Source of the DNA: Aeromicrobium endophyticum
GTDB lineage: Bacteria; Actinomycetota; Actinomycetes; Propionibacteriales; Nocardioidaceae
Assembly (NCBI RefSeq): GCF_003586285.1
Contig: NZ_QUBR01000001.1
Span: 930,001-994,000, forward strand
Direction: 5' to 3'
DNA length: 64,000 nucleotides
Shown here piece by piece: positions 51,401-59,069 of this stretch. The notes beneath the pieces are model-generated. The model saw nothing but the letters and a program-made list of their open reading frames with translations. It was not told where the DNA came from and did not search any database. How positions within the stretch are numbered: position 1 is the first letter of the stretch; each line of letters begins with the position of its first letter. A program made the translations under genes and the position numbers.

Positions 51401-53227
51401 GGAGACCAGCAGGTCGTTGGGCGAGATCGCCGGCGCGCCCGGGTTCGTCGTGCCCTTGGTCGGGTAGGCCGAGACGCCGAAGGCGCCGGTGCCGTCCGTG
51501 GTCCGCGCCCATGAGGTCGGGGCGTGCGACGTCCACGACGTCTCGTCGAGGGCGGTGCCGTCGCGGTCGATGAGGTCCAGGGTGTCGGCGGCGTCGAGGT
51601 CGAGGCCGGCGGCGTGCAGGTCGTCACCGTCGACGACGACGAACGCGCCCGCGGCGATGTCCTGGGACGGCAGCGCGTACGCATCGCCGTCGTCGTCGAC
51701 GAGGCTCACCGCCGCACCGGTGACAGCGGCCCCGGTGTTGTCGAGCTCGACCCAGTCGTCGGCCGGGCGGCCGGTGTTCCTGACCTCGTTGATCCTGAGG
51801 CCGGCGAGCGGGTCGGAGCCACCCGGCGCCGTCGTCCTGGGCCGCACGATCAGGGTGAAGTCGGCCGCGACGGACTGGGCCGCATCGCCCGTGCCGCTGT
51901 CGCCCACGGTCACGTGGACGCCGTAGTGCGCGACGGCGTCCGTCGGGGTGCCGCTGATCAGGCCGGTGCCCGGGTCGATCGCGATGCCGGCCGGCAGGCC
52001 CGTCGCCGTGTAGGTGTAGCCGGGCGTCCCGCCATGAGTGCCCACCTGGATCGGCGCGAGGGCCTCGCCCTTGCGGACGGAGGCGTCGGACAGCGGGTCG
52101 AGCCGCAGCACCTTGCTCAGCGTGAGGGTGAAGGACGTCTTCGCGGTGTCCGGCTGGCTCGGTGTCTGGTCGGAGACGGTGACCGTCACCGGATAGGCCG
52201 TGAGGTCGTTCGTCCCCGCGGGCGTTCCGCTGATGACACCGGTGCTCGGATCGATGACGACACCGTCCGGGAGGCCGGTCGCGGCGTAGCTGAGCGTGCC
52301 CACTCCCTTGCTGCCCTGCGCCTGGACGGGTGTCATCGGCTGGTTCGGGCTGGCGATGGCGTCGCTGATCCTCGCCACGGTGACGCGGCTGCTCGCCTGC
52401 GAGGTGAGCGCGAACCCGGTGACGGCGGTGAAGTCGTGGTCGTTCTTGTCGGTGTCGACCGGGACGCCGCCGGTGAACGTGCGCGACGAGACGTACGCGT
52501 TGGACGACCCGGCCGAGGCACCGGACACCGTGGCGGCACCGCCGGTCTCGGCGCTTCCCGGCTGCGTGTACGCCGATGACGCGTACTTGGTCCACCCCAC
52601 GGCATCCACCACACCGGCGGTCTTGGCGGCGGCGGACGACAGGTCGCCGGTGCCCGTGTAGGTGCCACCGCTCGACGCCTTGAGCAGGATGATCTGTCCA
52701 CCGGACGAGTAGCCGCCGAAGCCGTTGTTCGACTGGCCCGACGGGTCGGTCGACGTGCCGGCGGTGTTGCCGGCGTTGAGCGCGAAGTTCAGGTCGGGCG
52801 TGACGTCGGCCGGCGGGAGGCCGCGGCTGCTGCCGGCCGCGGTGTCGGCGTTGTGCCCGTTCCAGATCAGGAAGGAGTGGTGCGCCAGCACGGTGCCGTA
52901 CAGCTTCATCGACGAGCAGCTCGTGCTCGTGACCGAGCGGTAGCACTGGTAGTAGCTCGGCGTGACGGTCGAGCCGCTGATCGTGCCGAGCGAGATGTCG
53001 CTGTCGGTGGGGTTGTAGAGCTGGACCCAGTCGCTGTTGTAGGCGCCGCCGTCGCTGCCGTAGACGGCCGAGATCACGAGGTGGTCGGGTGCCGACGACG
53101 CGGCGACGGCGCTCGGCGAGACGGCGCTGAGCACGGCCAGCCCCATCGCGAACGCCAGCAGGACGGCACACAGCCGGCGCAACCCGCGGTGCTGCTCCAT
53201 GACCCTCAGGGGCGGCGCGACGTTCAT
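48485..53227 (-). CDS. Large secreted multidomain protein (LTD, putative Ig and NHL-repeat domains)
   Basis: The 1580-residue protein starts with a signal peptide (LCAVLLAFAMGLAVLSAVSPSAVAA). Domain order by motif: a lamin-tail domain near 50-250 (LVISAVYGSDGGAYNSDWVQLYNP), two putative-Ig modules near 285-460 (VVIDPSTGVISGTP, IAIDPGTGLISGTP), then lamin-tail-like modules near 475-760 (GLRINEVRNTGRPADDWVELDN, LLVSEVNYDTNSTDYYEYSEV). NHL-type repeats at about 915-1270 follow (GVAVDADDNVYIADSSNNVVRRV, GVAIDGAGDLFIADTFNHAIRQV). Three Ig-like repeats with a YQWLRDGVAI-type motif close the protein. There is no sortase signal or final membrane helix. It is probably an extracellular scaffold. GGAGAG precedes the ATG. 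The phosphoesterase start is coupled downstream. Confidence 0.85.
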   Translation of the reverse strand: MNVAPPLRVMEQHRGLRRLCAVLLAFAMGLAVLSAVSPSAVAASSAPDHLVISAVYGSDGGAYNSDWVQLYNPTDSDISLGTISGSTVTPSYYQCYRSVTSTSCSSMKLYGTVLAHHSFLIWNGHNADTAAGSSRGLPPADVTPDLNFALNAGNTAGTSTDPSGQSNNGFGGYSSGGQIILLKASSGGTYTGTGDLSSAAAKTAGVVDAVGWTKYASSAYTQPGSAETGGAATVSGASAGSSNAYVSSRTFTGGVPVDTDKNDHDFTAVTGFALTSQASSRVTVARISDAIASPNQPMTPVQAQGSKGVGTLSYAATGLPDGVVIDPSTGVISGTPAGTNDLTAYPVTVTVSDQTPSQPDTAKTSFTLTLSKVLRLDPLSDASVRKGEALAPIQVGTHGGTPGYTYTATGLPAGIAIDPGTGLISGTPTDAVAHYGVHVTVGDSGTGDAAQSVAADFTLIVRPRTTAPGGSDPLAGLRINEVRNTGRPADDWVELDNTGAAVTGAAVSLVDDDGDAYALPSQDIAAGAFVVVDGDDLHAAGLDLDAADTLDLIDRDGTALDETSWTSHAPTSWARTTDGTGAFGVSAYPTKGTTNPGAPAISPNDLLVSEVNYDTNSTDYYEYSEVTNTTDHPIDFAAYGLTLTKSGTAMTLHDSSDTSKTSPTVDPVIPAHATQIFWWVENQYLGVKTTAQFLANYGLPASTPVVLVFGFSSLGNSGGDHSYDLSVVAGGSTLVSRAYVDTPCAANTFNGASVCPATNNNSAEHYAVPADRSRPDAAVWYNSLFTGGDNVNHTQKAKLSSPTTIDLEQVAFTRAVKIAGATATAVTLHNYSSATVDVSGYVLQRNGAGTGYRLPSGTTIGGGDDLAIASSDSGLSFAGRDYATLLAPRGYAYSDGVGIADTTGPLLRTLAYDASSGNDPVIDPTTGLPLPPAGGLYRPAGISAHDGTVYVSNTGDNLLATVAHGSNAIIAGSLAGYGELGNEGPATQAQLYQPGGTALDSHGNLYVADSGDNVIRVITTDGTIHRFAGTGVAGGAGATVTPSSTPLSVNLWHPNDVVVDGSDNVFIADTSDNRILEVTPAGTIRVVAGTGRAGYTGDGSPAPAARLSQPAGVAVDADDNVYIADSSNNVVRRVDGTSGEITTVAGDYAAGLAGNDCLGGYSGDGGPATSALLNDPQGVAIDGAGDLFIADTFNHAIRQVLPSGVISTVVNVGAVAGSGNASPTGNGSLPATTRLNTPHAVAIDPVTHHLYIADTKNNVVDEVVNAAQGGQAAGPLEPADQVAVTGSGVASSVCAARANGPVVSTDGPTVTGTLAPGATLTADSGTWSPTPDSFTYQWLRDGVAIGGATTKTYVVTSGDAGHALAVAVTAAKEDYASASATSAAVVVPVPQPSTLTTAAPSVSGAVRVGSTVTATPGAWSAGFFPVTSFSYQWLRNGVAIPRATRSTYTVSRKDHRSRISVRVTGSYAGYTSATATSSTHSVAAGRLVSATPRITGKAKVGSRMTVKPGTWRAGGARLSGHHLHYQWYADGRRISGAKHATLAIGRKDEGKRITVKVTGSTTGYATVTRSSKHTAAVRAR

Positions 53228-53415
53228 CAGCTCTCCAGTTCGGTGCGGTCGTGCAGAGGGGTGCCAGCAGACCCGACAGGCCGCTATGACGCATGGGTAG
53301 TTGAGCGGCCCGAGATGAACGTCCCACCAACGACCGGAATGGTTGCGATGAACAACTATCGAGACGTGGACGCCTCTGGTCGACGACCGGATCCAGGGCT
53401 GGGAGAGTGATCGAC

Positions 53416-54144
53416 GTGGACACCTTCGTCATGCCGCTCCCGTTGCCGCTCGACATCGCCTCCCTGACCATGGGGCTGGTGAACATCGGGTCCGCCAGCG
53501 GCGACGAAGGACCGATCGCGGACTCGATCGAGCAGGCTCTGCGGACCCAGCCGCACCTGACCGTCGAGCGCTTCGGCGGCACCGTCGTCGCCCGCACCGC
53601 TCTGGGCCACCCCGAGCGCGTCCTGCTCGCAGGTCACCTCGACACGGTCGCTGGCGCCGGCGATCCGGTCGCGTACGTCGAGATGGGCAAGCTCTTCGGC
53701 CTGGGCGCGTGCGACATGAAGGGAGGGCTCGCGGCGATGCTCAAGGCGGCCACGCTCGGCACCTACGGCCGCGATGCCACCTTCGTGTTCCACGACGGCG
53801 GGGAGGCGGCGGACGGGCCCAGCGGCCTCGACCGGCTCGCCGAGCAGCGCCCCGACCTGCTCGAGGCCGACCTGGCGATCGTGCTGGAGCCCACCGACGC
53901 TCGCGTCGAGTTCGCCGACGGCGATCTCGACACCCCTGCCGTCGCGGAGCTCCTCGCCCTGGTCGAGCCGGAGCCGGTCCGGGCCGCCGGACGGTCCGGG
54001 GCAGCTCGCCTCGAGCGGCTCGGCCTCACCGCTCTCACGTTCGGGCCGGGCGATCCTCGGTTGGCGCACACCGAGCACGAGCACGTGCCCACGGCGCAGC
54101 TCGCCGCCTGCGAGCACGTGGTGCGAGAGCTGCTCCGCGCCTGA
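53416..54144 (+). CDS. Short M20-type peptidase-like protein lacking the lid domain
   Basis: The 242-residue protein has M20/DapE-type catalytic-domain motifs: ERVLLAGHLDTV with the first metal His and its Asp, and GLGACDMKGGLAAML with the bridging Asp. Then come DLAIVLEPTDARVEFA and a final LAHTEHEHVP with the last metal His. Normal DapE-type enzymes are about 350-400 residues with an inserted dimerisation domain. Here the expected insertion point near residue 180 joins directly to the C-terminal part, and the usual catalytic Glu-Glu pair reads DGGEAA. It may be a degenerate or modified hydrolase. The GTG at 53416 has GGGAGA 8 bases upstream. A GTG at 53407 is possible but too close to that site. 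Confidence 0.75.
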   Translation: MDTFVMPLPLPLDIASLTMGLVNIGSASGDEGPIADSIEQALRTQPHLTVERFGGTVVARTALGHPERVLLAGHLDTVAGAGDPVAYVEMGKLFGLGACDMKGGLAAMLKAATLGTYGRDATFVFHDGGEAADGPSGLDRLAEQRPDLLEADLAIVLEPTDARVEFADGDLDTPAVAELLALVEPEPVRAAGRSGAARLERLGLTALTFGPGDPRLAHTEHEHVPTAQLAACEHVVRELLRA

Positions 54145-54200
54145 GGGCGGCCCCGGGCGCGCCCGCCCAGCACTGCTGGGGGTTCAGCAGCACCAGGGAC

Positions 54201-55106
54201 TCAGTAGTACCAGGGGAAGGGCGAGAAGTCGGGCTCGCGCTTCTCGAGGAAGGCATCGCGTCCCTCGGCGGCCTCGTCGGTCATGTAGGCCAGGCGCGTG
54301 GTCTCGCCGAGCAGCACCTGCTGGCCGACCAGCCCGTCGTCGATCATGTTGAACGAGTACTTGAGCATGCGCTGGGCTGTCGGCGACTTGGCGTTGATCT
54401 TGCGTCCCCACTCGAGCGCCTCGGCCTCGAGCTCGGCGTGCGGGACGACCTTGTTGACCATGCCCATGCGGTGCGCGTCGTCGGCGGAGTACTCGTCGCC
54501 CAGCATGAAGATCTCGCGCGCGAACTTCTGGCCCACCTGACGGGCGAGGTACGCCGAGCCGAATCCGCCGTCGAACGAGCCCACGTCGGCATCGGTCTGC
54601 TTGAAGCGTGCGTGCTCGGCCGAGGCGAGCGTCAGGTCGGCGACGACGTGCAGGCTGTGACCGCCACCGGCGGCCCATCCGGGCACCACGGCGATGACGA
54701 TCTTGGGCATGAAGCGGATCAGGCGCTGGCACTCCAGGATGTGCAGGCGGCCCAGCTTGCCGGGGTCGACCGTCGCGGCGGTCTCGCCCTCGGCGTACTG
54801 GTAGCCGACCTTGCCGCGGATGCGCTGGTCGCCCCCCGAGCAGAACGCCCAGCCGCCGTCCTTCGGCGACGGGCCGTTGCCCGTCAGCAGGACGCAGCCC
54901 ACGTCCGACGACGTCCGCGCGTGCTCGAGCACCGCCAGCAGCTCGTCGACCGTGCCGGGGCGGAAGGCGTTGCGCACCTCGGGACGGTCGAAGGCGATGC
55001 GGACCGTGCCGTGCGAGATGGCGCGGTGGTAGGTGAGGTCCTGGAGTCCCTCGAATCCCGGGACCTCCTGCCAGGCGGACGGATCGAATGTCTCGGAGAC
55101 GGTCAT
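54201..55106 (-). CDS. menB: 1,4-dihydroxy-2-naphthoyl-CoA synthase
   Basis: The 301-residue crotonase-fold protein has the MenB-specific motifs GGWAFCSGGDQRIRGKVGYQY, PGWAAGGGHSLHVVADLTLAS, and FKQTDADVGSFDGGFGSAYLARQVGQKFAREIFML. The last of these includes an Asp at the position that replaces bicarbonate in some MenB enzymes. It closes the second ring in menaquinone synthesis, from o-succinylbenzoyl-CoA. The C-terminal FSPFPWYY matches the family. The ATG at 55106 is chosen, and an earlier in-frame extension is antisense to the next gene. Other men genes are not in this window. Confidence 0.93.
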   Translation of the reverse strand: MTVSETFDPSAWQEVPGFEGLQDLTYHRAISHGTVRIAFDRPEVRNAFRPGTVDELLAVLEHARTSSDVGCVLLTGNGPSPKDGGWAFCSGGDQRIRGKVGYQYAEGETAATVDPGKLGRLHILECQRLIRFMPKIVIAVVPGWAAGGGHSLHVVADLTLASAEHARFKQTDADVGSFDGGFGSAYLARQVGQKFAREIFMLGDEYSADDAHRMGMVNKVVPHAELEAEALEWGRKINAKSPTAQRMLKYSFNMIDDGLVGQQVLLGETTRLAYMTDEAAEGRDAFLEKREPDFSPFPWYY

Positions 55107-55157
55107 GGCGGCGAGGTTACCCGGCGCGACTGCCCGACATGTCGCTATGGTCAGCCC

Positions 55158-55544
55158 ATGACGGACGAACACCTGGTCACCGTGTACGGCACCTCGGTGA
55201 TGGTCTGCGCACCCGACGGGATGCCCCTCGACACCGACGGCGCCGCGACCGAGCTGGTCGGCGAGGCGATCGGTCAGCGGGCCCAGATCGTCGTGGTGCC
55301 CGCCGAACGTCTGACCGACGACTTCTTCGACCTGGCCACCGGCGTCGCCGAGGGCATCACGCAGAAGTTCGGCACGTACGGCGTCCGGCTCGCCGTGGTG
55401 GGCGACATCGCCGAGCGGGTCGCCGCCGACACCGCGCTCGCCGGCTGGGTCGACCAGGTGAACCACGGCACCCAGGTGTGGTTCAGCCCCACGTTCGACG
55501 CCTTCCAGGCACGACTCGACCGGCGGAGCCCCTCGTCGCGGTGA
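55158..55544 (+). CDS. DUF4180-type small protein
   Basis: The 128-residue protein reads VTVYGTSVMVCAPDGMPLDTDGAATELVGEAIGQRAQIVVVPAERLTDDFFDLATGVAEGITQKFGTYGVRLAVVGDIAERVAADTALAGWVDQVNHGTQVWFSPTFDAF (quoted in part only by motif: RLTDDFFDLATGVAEG, then RLAVVGDI). These features recall DUF4180 proteins. It has no signal or membrane segment. It diverges from menB with a 51-base gap and ends 40 bases before the next SDR start region. Function unknown. Confidence 0.75.
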   Translation: MTDEHLVTVYGTSVMVCAPDGMPLDTDGAATELVGEAIGQRAQIVVVPAERLTDDFFDLATGVAEGITQKFGTYGVRLAVVGDIAERVAADTALAGWVDQVNHGTQVWFSPTFDAFQARLDRRSPSSR

Positions 55545-55573
55545 CCCGCACGACGTTCCCTGGCGCAACTCAG

Positions 55574-55586
55574 ATACCGACGGTAT
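55574..55586 (+). promoter_or_regulatory. 13-bp palindrome just upstream of the SDR start
   Basis: ATACCG and CGGTAT form perfect 6-bp arms around a single A. The palindrome ends 10 bases before the ATG at 55597 and overlaps an alternative ATG at 55585. It resembles small TetR-type half-site pairs and may be the operator or core promoter of the SDR gene. Confidence 0.45.
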
Positions 55587-55596
55587 GTTGACCGAC

Positions 55597-56496
55597 ATGG
55601 CTCAGACATTCACCGGCAAGGTCGCACTCGTCACGGGTGCCGCGCGCGGCATCGGAGCGGGTGTGGCCCGCGGCATCGTCGAGGCAGGAGGCCGGGTCGC
55701 CCTCGTCGGGCTCGAGCCCGAGCTGCTGTCGGCGCTCGCCGACGAGCTCGGCGACGCCGCCGCGTGGTGGGAGGCCGACGTGCGCGACGGCGCCGCCGTC
55801 CAGGCCGCGACCGATGCGGCGGCCGCCCACTTCGGACGTCTCGACCTCGTGCTGGCCAATGCCGGCATCGCGTCGTACGGCACCGTCCGCCAGATCGACG
55901 ACGAGGCCTTCGAGCGCGTCGTCGACATCAACGTCAACGGGGTCTTCCGCACCCTGAAGTACGCGACGCCCCACCTCGCCAAGACCAAGGGCTACGCCCT
56001 GGTCGTCGCGTCGCAGGCCTCGTTCACCCCGCTGGCGGGCCTCGCCTCGTACAACGCGAGCAAGGCGGGCGCCGAGACGCTGGCCCTGGCGTACAAGCAG
56101 GAGGTCGCCCACCTCGGCATCGCCGTGGGCGTGTGCCACCCGTCGTGGATCGACACCGACATCGTCCGCAACGCCGAGAAGGACCTGCCGACGTTCCGCC
56201 GGGTCCGTCAGCAGCTGCCGTGGCCCGCCAACGGCACCACCAGCGTCGAGACGTGCGTCGAGCTGATCCTGGCCGGGCTGGCCAAGCGCAAGGGACGCGC
56301 CTACGTCCCGAAGAACGTCATCGTCTCGAACTGGACGAAGTCGCTGGTCAACTCACCGCTGGCCTGGCCCGTGCTCAAGCGCATGGCGTCGAAGGCGGTG
56401 CCCGGCATGGAGCGCGAGGTCGACGCGCTCGGCCGCTTCCACCACGCCCACGTGCCTGCGACGCCGAGCGAAGCGAGGCGCTCGCAGGCAGGCTAG
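55597..56496 (+). CDS. SDR family oxidoreductase
   Basis: The 299-residue SDR begins GKVALVTGAARGIGAGVARGIVEAGGRVALVG. It has ANAG at 87-90 and catalytic Ser, Tyr152 and Lys156 (YNASK). The C-terminal part is longer than in FabG: FRRVRQQLPWPANGTTSVETCVELILAGLAKRKGRAYVPKNVIV and a following KRMASKAVPGMEREVDALG. That tail resembles short-chain dehydrogenases annotated as acting on long-chain or membrane-associated substrates. The start at 55597 keeps the palindrome upstream, and ATG 55585 would add four residues. Past residue 290 the tail (SEARRSQ) is encoded by GAGCGAAGCGAGG-like sequence typical of intergenic repeats, so the true stop context may be recent. Confidence 0.82.
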   Translation: MAQTFTGKVALVTGAARGIGAGVARGIVEAGGRVALVGLEPELLSALADELGDAAAWWEADVRDGAAVQAATDAAAAHFGRLDLVLANAGIASYGTVRQIDDEAFERVVDINVNGVFRTLKYATPHLAKTKGYALVVASQASFTPLAGLASYNASKAGAETLALAYKQEVAHLGIAVGVCHPSWIDTDIVRNAEKDLPTFRRVRQQLPWPANGTTSVETCVELILAGLAKRKGRAYVPKNVIVSNWTKSLVNSPLAWPVLKRMASKAVPGMEREVDALGRFHHAHVPATPSEARRSQAG

Positions 56497-56584
56497 CGAA
56501 GCGTGAGCGGCGCGCGGCGGAGCCGCCGGTCGGCGAAGCCCGGTGAGCCAGCAGGCTCGATCAGCGATCAGGTCGTCACAGGGC

Positions 56585-57229
56585 TCAGACGGTCTGGACG
56601 GACGCGGCCAACGACGCCATGTGCCCCAGCCGCGCGACCTCGGAGTTGAGGAACTCGGGCCCCCCGTGTCGTCCGACCACCACGACCAGCCCGTTGCCCC
56701 GGCGGTCGCGGGCCGGCGCCGCGGCCAGGACCGTCGACTCCCACTGGGGCACCTCGCGCAGCACCTTGGCCTTGCGCAGACCCAGCCAGTCGTCTGCCTC
56801 GGGCACCAGCTTCGGGGCCGTCGGCGACTGGGCCATCACGTGCATCGCACCGTCGACGCGGTCGAGCGCCAGGGCCCAGTCGGTGCGGAACGTCTCGGGG
56901 ATGACCTCGACCAGACGGGCGATGGCCTGGGCCGGGTCGTCGGTGAAGCGCTCGACGGCCTCGAGGTCCATGCTGAGGTTCGCACCGGCGTTGTAGCGCG
57001 AGATCCACTCGACCGTCACGCCCTCGAGCTGGTGGCACGCCGTGATGAGCGCATCGGGCATGACCTGCGGAGGCAGCTCGAGGAGGACGTCGTCGATGAC
57101 GAGGCCGCCCGCCCGGCGCTCCACGATCTCGATCGCCTCGATGTCGGCGCCGGCGCCACCGAGCGCCGTCGCCAGGGCACCGAGTGATCCGGGCACGTCC
57201 GGAAGCTCGACGCGCAGCAGGAAGGCCAT
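56585..57229 (-). CDS. ACT domain-containing protein
   Basis: The 214-residue protein starts with an ACT domain (FLLRVELPDVPGSLGALATALGGAGADIEAIEIVE), the small ligand-binding fold that often senses amino acids. The rest (RFTDDPAQAIARLVEVIPETFRTDWALALDR, VLAAAPARDRRGNGLVVVVGRHGGPEFLNSEVARLGHMA) resembles the conserved C-terminal part of actinobacterial ACT-domain proteins found near amino-acid and menaquinone genes. The role is regulatory or unknown. It diverges from the DUF3817 gene with a 55-base gap. Confidence 0.8.
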   Translation of the reverse strand: MAFLLRVELPDVPGSLGALATALGGAGADIEAIEIVERRAGGLVIDDVLLELPPQVMPDALITACHQLEGVTVEWISRYNAGANLSMDLEAVERFTDDPAQAIARLVEVIPETFRTDWALALDRVDGAMHVMAQSPTAPKLVPEADDWLGLRKAKVLREVPQWESTVLAAAPARDRRGNGLVVVVGRHGGPEFLNSEVARLGHMASLAASVQTV

Positions 57230-57284
57230 ATGACCATTGTCACCGGTCAGCATTTCGCTGCGGTTACGCGGGTAGCGTGGTGGC

Positions 57285-57635
57285 GTGAATCCTGCTGTCA
57301 TCCGCACCGTCTTTCGTACCGTCGCCATCGCCGAGGCCGTCTCGTGGGGCCTCCTGCTCGTCGCGATGTTCTTCAAGTGGGTGCTCGACGCCGAGCCGCT
57401 CGGGCTCACCGAGGGCGGCGTGCCCGTCGCCGGCCCCATCCACGGCGGCATCTTCGTGCTCTACGTCCTCTCGACGCTCGTGTCGGCGCGCGCCTTCCGG
57501 TGGGACGCCAAGACACTCGTGCTGGGGCTCGCGGCCAGCATCCCGCCGTTCTTCACGGTGTGGTTCGAGACCTGGGCCGACCGCCAGGGCCTGCTCGCCC
57601 CGGCGGCTCGTCGCGAAGCACCCACCTCGCTCTAG
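57285..57635 (+). CDS. DUF3817 small membrane protein
   Basis: The 116-residue protein has three hydrophobic segments (VFRTVAIAEAVSWGLLLVAMFFKW, HGGIFVLYVLSTLVSAR, TLVLGLAASIPPFFTVWFETW) and matches the DUF3817 family of actinobacterial membrane proteins. It starts at ATG 57285, is divergent from the ACT-domain gene, and precedes gabT by 87 bases. Function unknown; location inner membrane. Confidence 0.85.
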   Translation: MNPAVIRTVFRTVAIAEAVSWGLLLVAMFFKWVLDAEPLGLTEGGVPVAGPIHGGIFVLYVLSTLVSARAFRWDAKTLVLGLAASIPPFFTVWFETWADRQGLLAPAARREAPTSL

Positions 57636-57722
57636 CCGGCCGCGCAGCTCATGCTGAGCGCGCATACATCCGATCACCACTCAGTATTGGACGGCATGGG
57701 TTCACGGTCGGACAATGGCCTC

Positions 57723-59069
57723 ATGTCTGCCTCCCTGCCCCAGGTCCGCCAGCTCGTCACCGCGATCCCCGGCCCCCGCTCGATCGAGCTCATGTCTCGC
57801 AAGACCTCGGCGGTCGCCCGCGGCGTCGGCACGACCCTGCCGGTGTTCGCCGTCGAGGCCGGCGGCGGCGTCGTCAAGGACGTCGACGGCAACAGCCTGA
57901 TCGACCTCGGCTCCGGCATCGCCGTGACGACCGTCGGCAACAGCGCCCCCCGCGTCGTCGAGGCCGTGCGCGAGCAGGTCGAGGCGTTCACGCACACGTG
58001 CTTCATGATCACCCCCTACGAGGGCTACGTCGCCGTCGCCGAGGCGCTCAACCGGTTGACGCCGGGCGACCACGACAAGCGCAGCGCGCTGTTCAACTCC
58101 GGCGCCGAGGCCGTCGAGAACGCCATCAAGATCGCCCGCGCGCACACCGGGCGCCAAGCCGTCGTGGTGTTCGACCACGCCTACCACGGCCGCACCAACC
58201 TCACGATGGCCATGACGGCCAAGTCGATGCCCTACAAGAGCGGCTTCGGCCCGTTCGCGCCCGAGGTCTACCGCGCGCCGCTGTCGTACCCGTACCGCGA
58301 CAGACTCGACTCATCAGGAACGTACGTCGACGGGACGACCGCCGCGCAGCGCGCCATCAGCGTCATCGAGAAGCAGGTCGGCGCCGAGAACCTGGCCGCC
58401 GTCGTGATCGAGCCCATCCAGGGTGAGGGCGGCTTCATCGTGCCGGCCGACGGCTTCCTGCCGGCGCTCGCGCAGTGGTGCACCGACAACGGCGTCGTGT
58501 TCGTCGCCGACGAGGTGCAGACCGGCTTCGCCCGTACCGGCGCGATGTTCGCCTGCGACCACGAGGGCGTCGTGCCCGACCTCATCGTGACCGCGAAGGG
58601 CATCGCCGGCGGCCTGCCGCTGTCGGCGGTCACCGGGCGCGCCGACGTCATGGACGCCTCGCACGTCAGCGGCCTCGGCGGCACCTACGGCGGCAACCCC
58701 CTGGCGTGCGCCGCCGCCCTGGCCACGATCGAGACCATCGAGCACGACGGCCTGGTCGATCGGGCCGGCGAGATCGAGCGCCTGATGATGCCGGTGCTGC
58801 ACCGCCTGCAGGCCGACGACGACCGCATCGGCGACGTCCGCGGCCGCGGCGCCATGATCGCCGTCGAGCTGGTCAAGGCCGGCACCGACGAGCCCGACGC
58901 CGACCTGGCCCGCACCGTCGCGGCGAGCGCCCACCAGGCGGGCGTGATTGTCTTGACGTGCGGGACGTTCGGCAACGTGCTCCGCTTCCTGCCGCCGCTG
59001 TCCATCAGCGACGAGCTCCTGACCGAGGGACTCCAGGTCCTCATCGACGCCTTCGAGGAGACGAAATGA
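57723..59069 (+). CDS. gabT: 4-aminobutyrate aminotransferase
   Basis: The 448-residue class III aminotransferase has the family motifs FNSGAEAVENAIKIARAHTGR and HAYHGRTNLTMAMTAKSMPYKSGFGPFAPEVYR. It also has VVIEPIQGEGGFIVPADGFLPALAQWC and FVADEVQTGFARTG, with the PLP Lys in TAKGIAGGLPLS. It moves the amino group of GABA to 2-oxoglutarate, giving succinate semialdehyde. The ATG at 57723 is chosen. Its stop overlaps the start of the gene for succinate-semialdehyde dehydrogenase as ATGA, which supports GABA as substrate over other omega-amines. Confidence 0.92.
   Translation: MSASLPQVRQLVTAIPGPRSIELMSRKTSAVARGVGTTLPVFAVEAGGGVVKDVDGNSLIDLGSGIAVTTVGNSAPRVVEAVREQVEAFTHTCFMITPYEGYVAVAEALNRLTPGDHDKRSALFNSGAEAVENAIKIARAHTGRQAVVVFDHAYHGRTNLTMAMTAKSMPYKSGFGPFAPEVYRAPLSYPYRDRLDSSGTYVDGTTAAQRAISVIEKQVGAENLAAVVIEPIQGEGGFIVPADGFLPALAQWCTDNGVVFVADEVQTGFARTGAMFACDHEGVVPDLIVTAKGIAGGLPLSAVTGRADVMDASHVSGLGGTYGGNPLACAAALATIETIEHDGLVDRAGEIERLMMPVLHRLQADDDRIGDVRGRGAMIAVELVKAGTDEPDADLARTVAASAHQAGVIVLTCGTFGNVLRFLPPLSISDELLTEGLQVLIDAFEETK

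Noticed and set aside
49481..51514. Plus-strand 677-codon frame opposite the large secreted protein gene
   Set aside because: Antisense shadow; composition is Arg/Val/Gly-rich and no motif is visible. The minus-strand protein has signal peptide and repeats.
53709..55157. Plus-strand upstream extension of the DUF4180 frame
   Set aside because: It runs through the M20-type gene and antisense to menB. The real DUF4180 start is the ATG at 55158.
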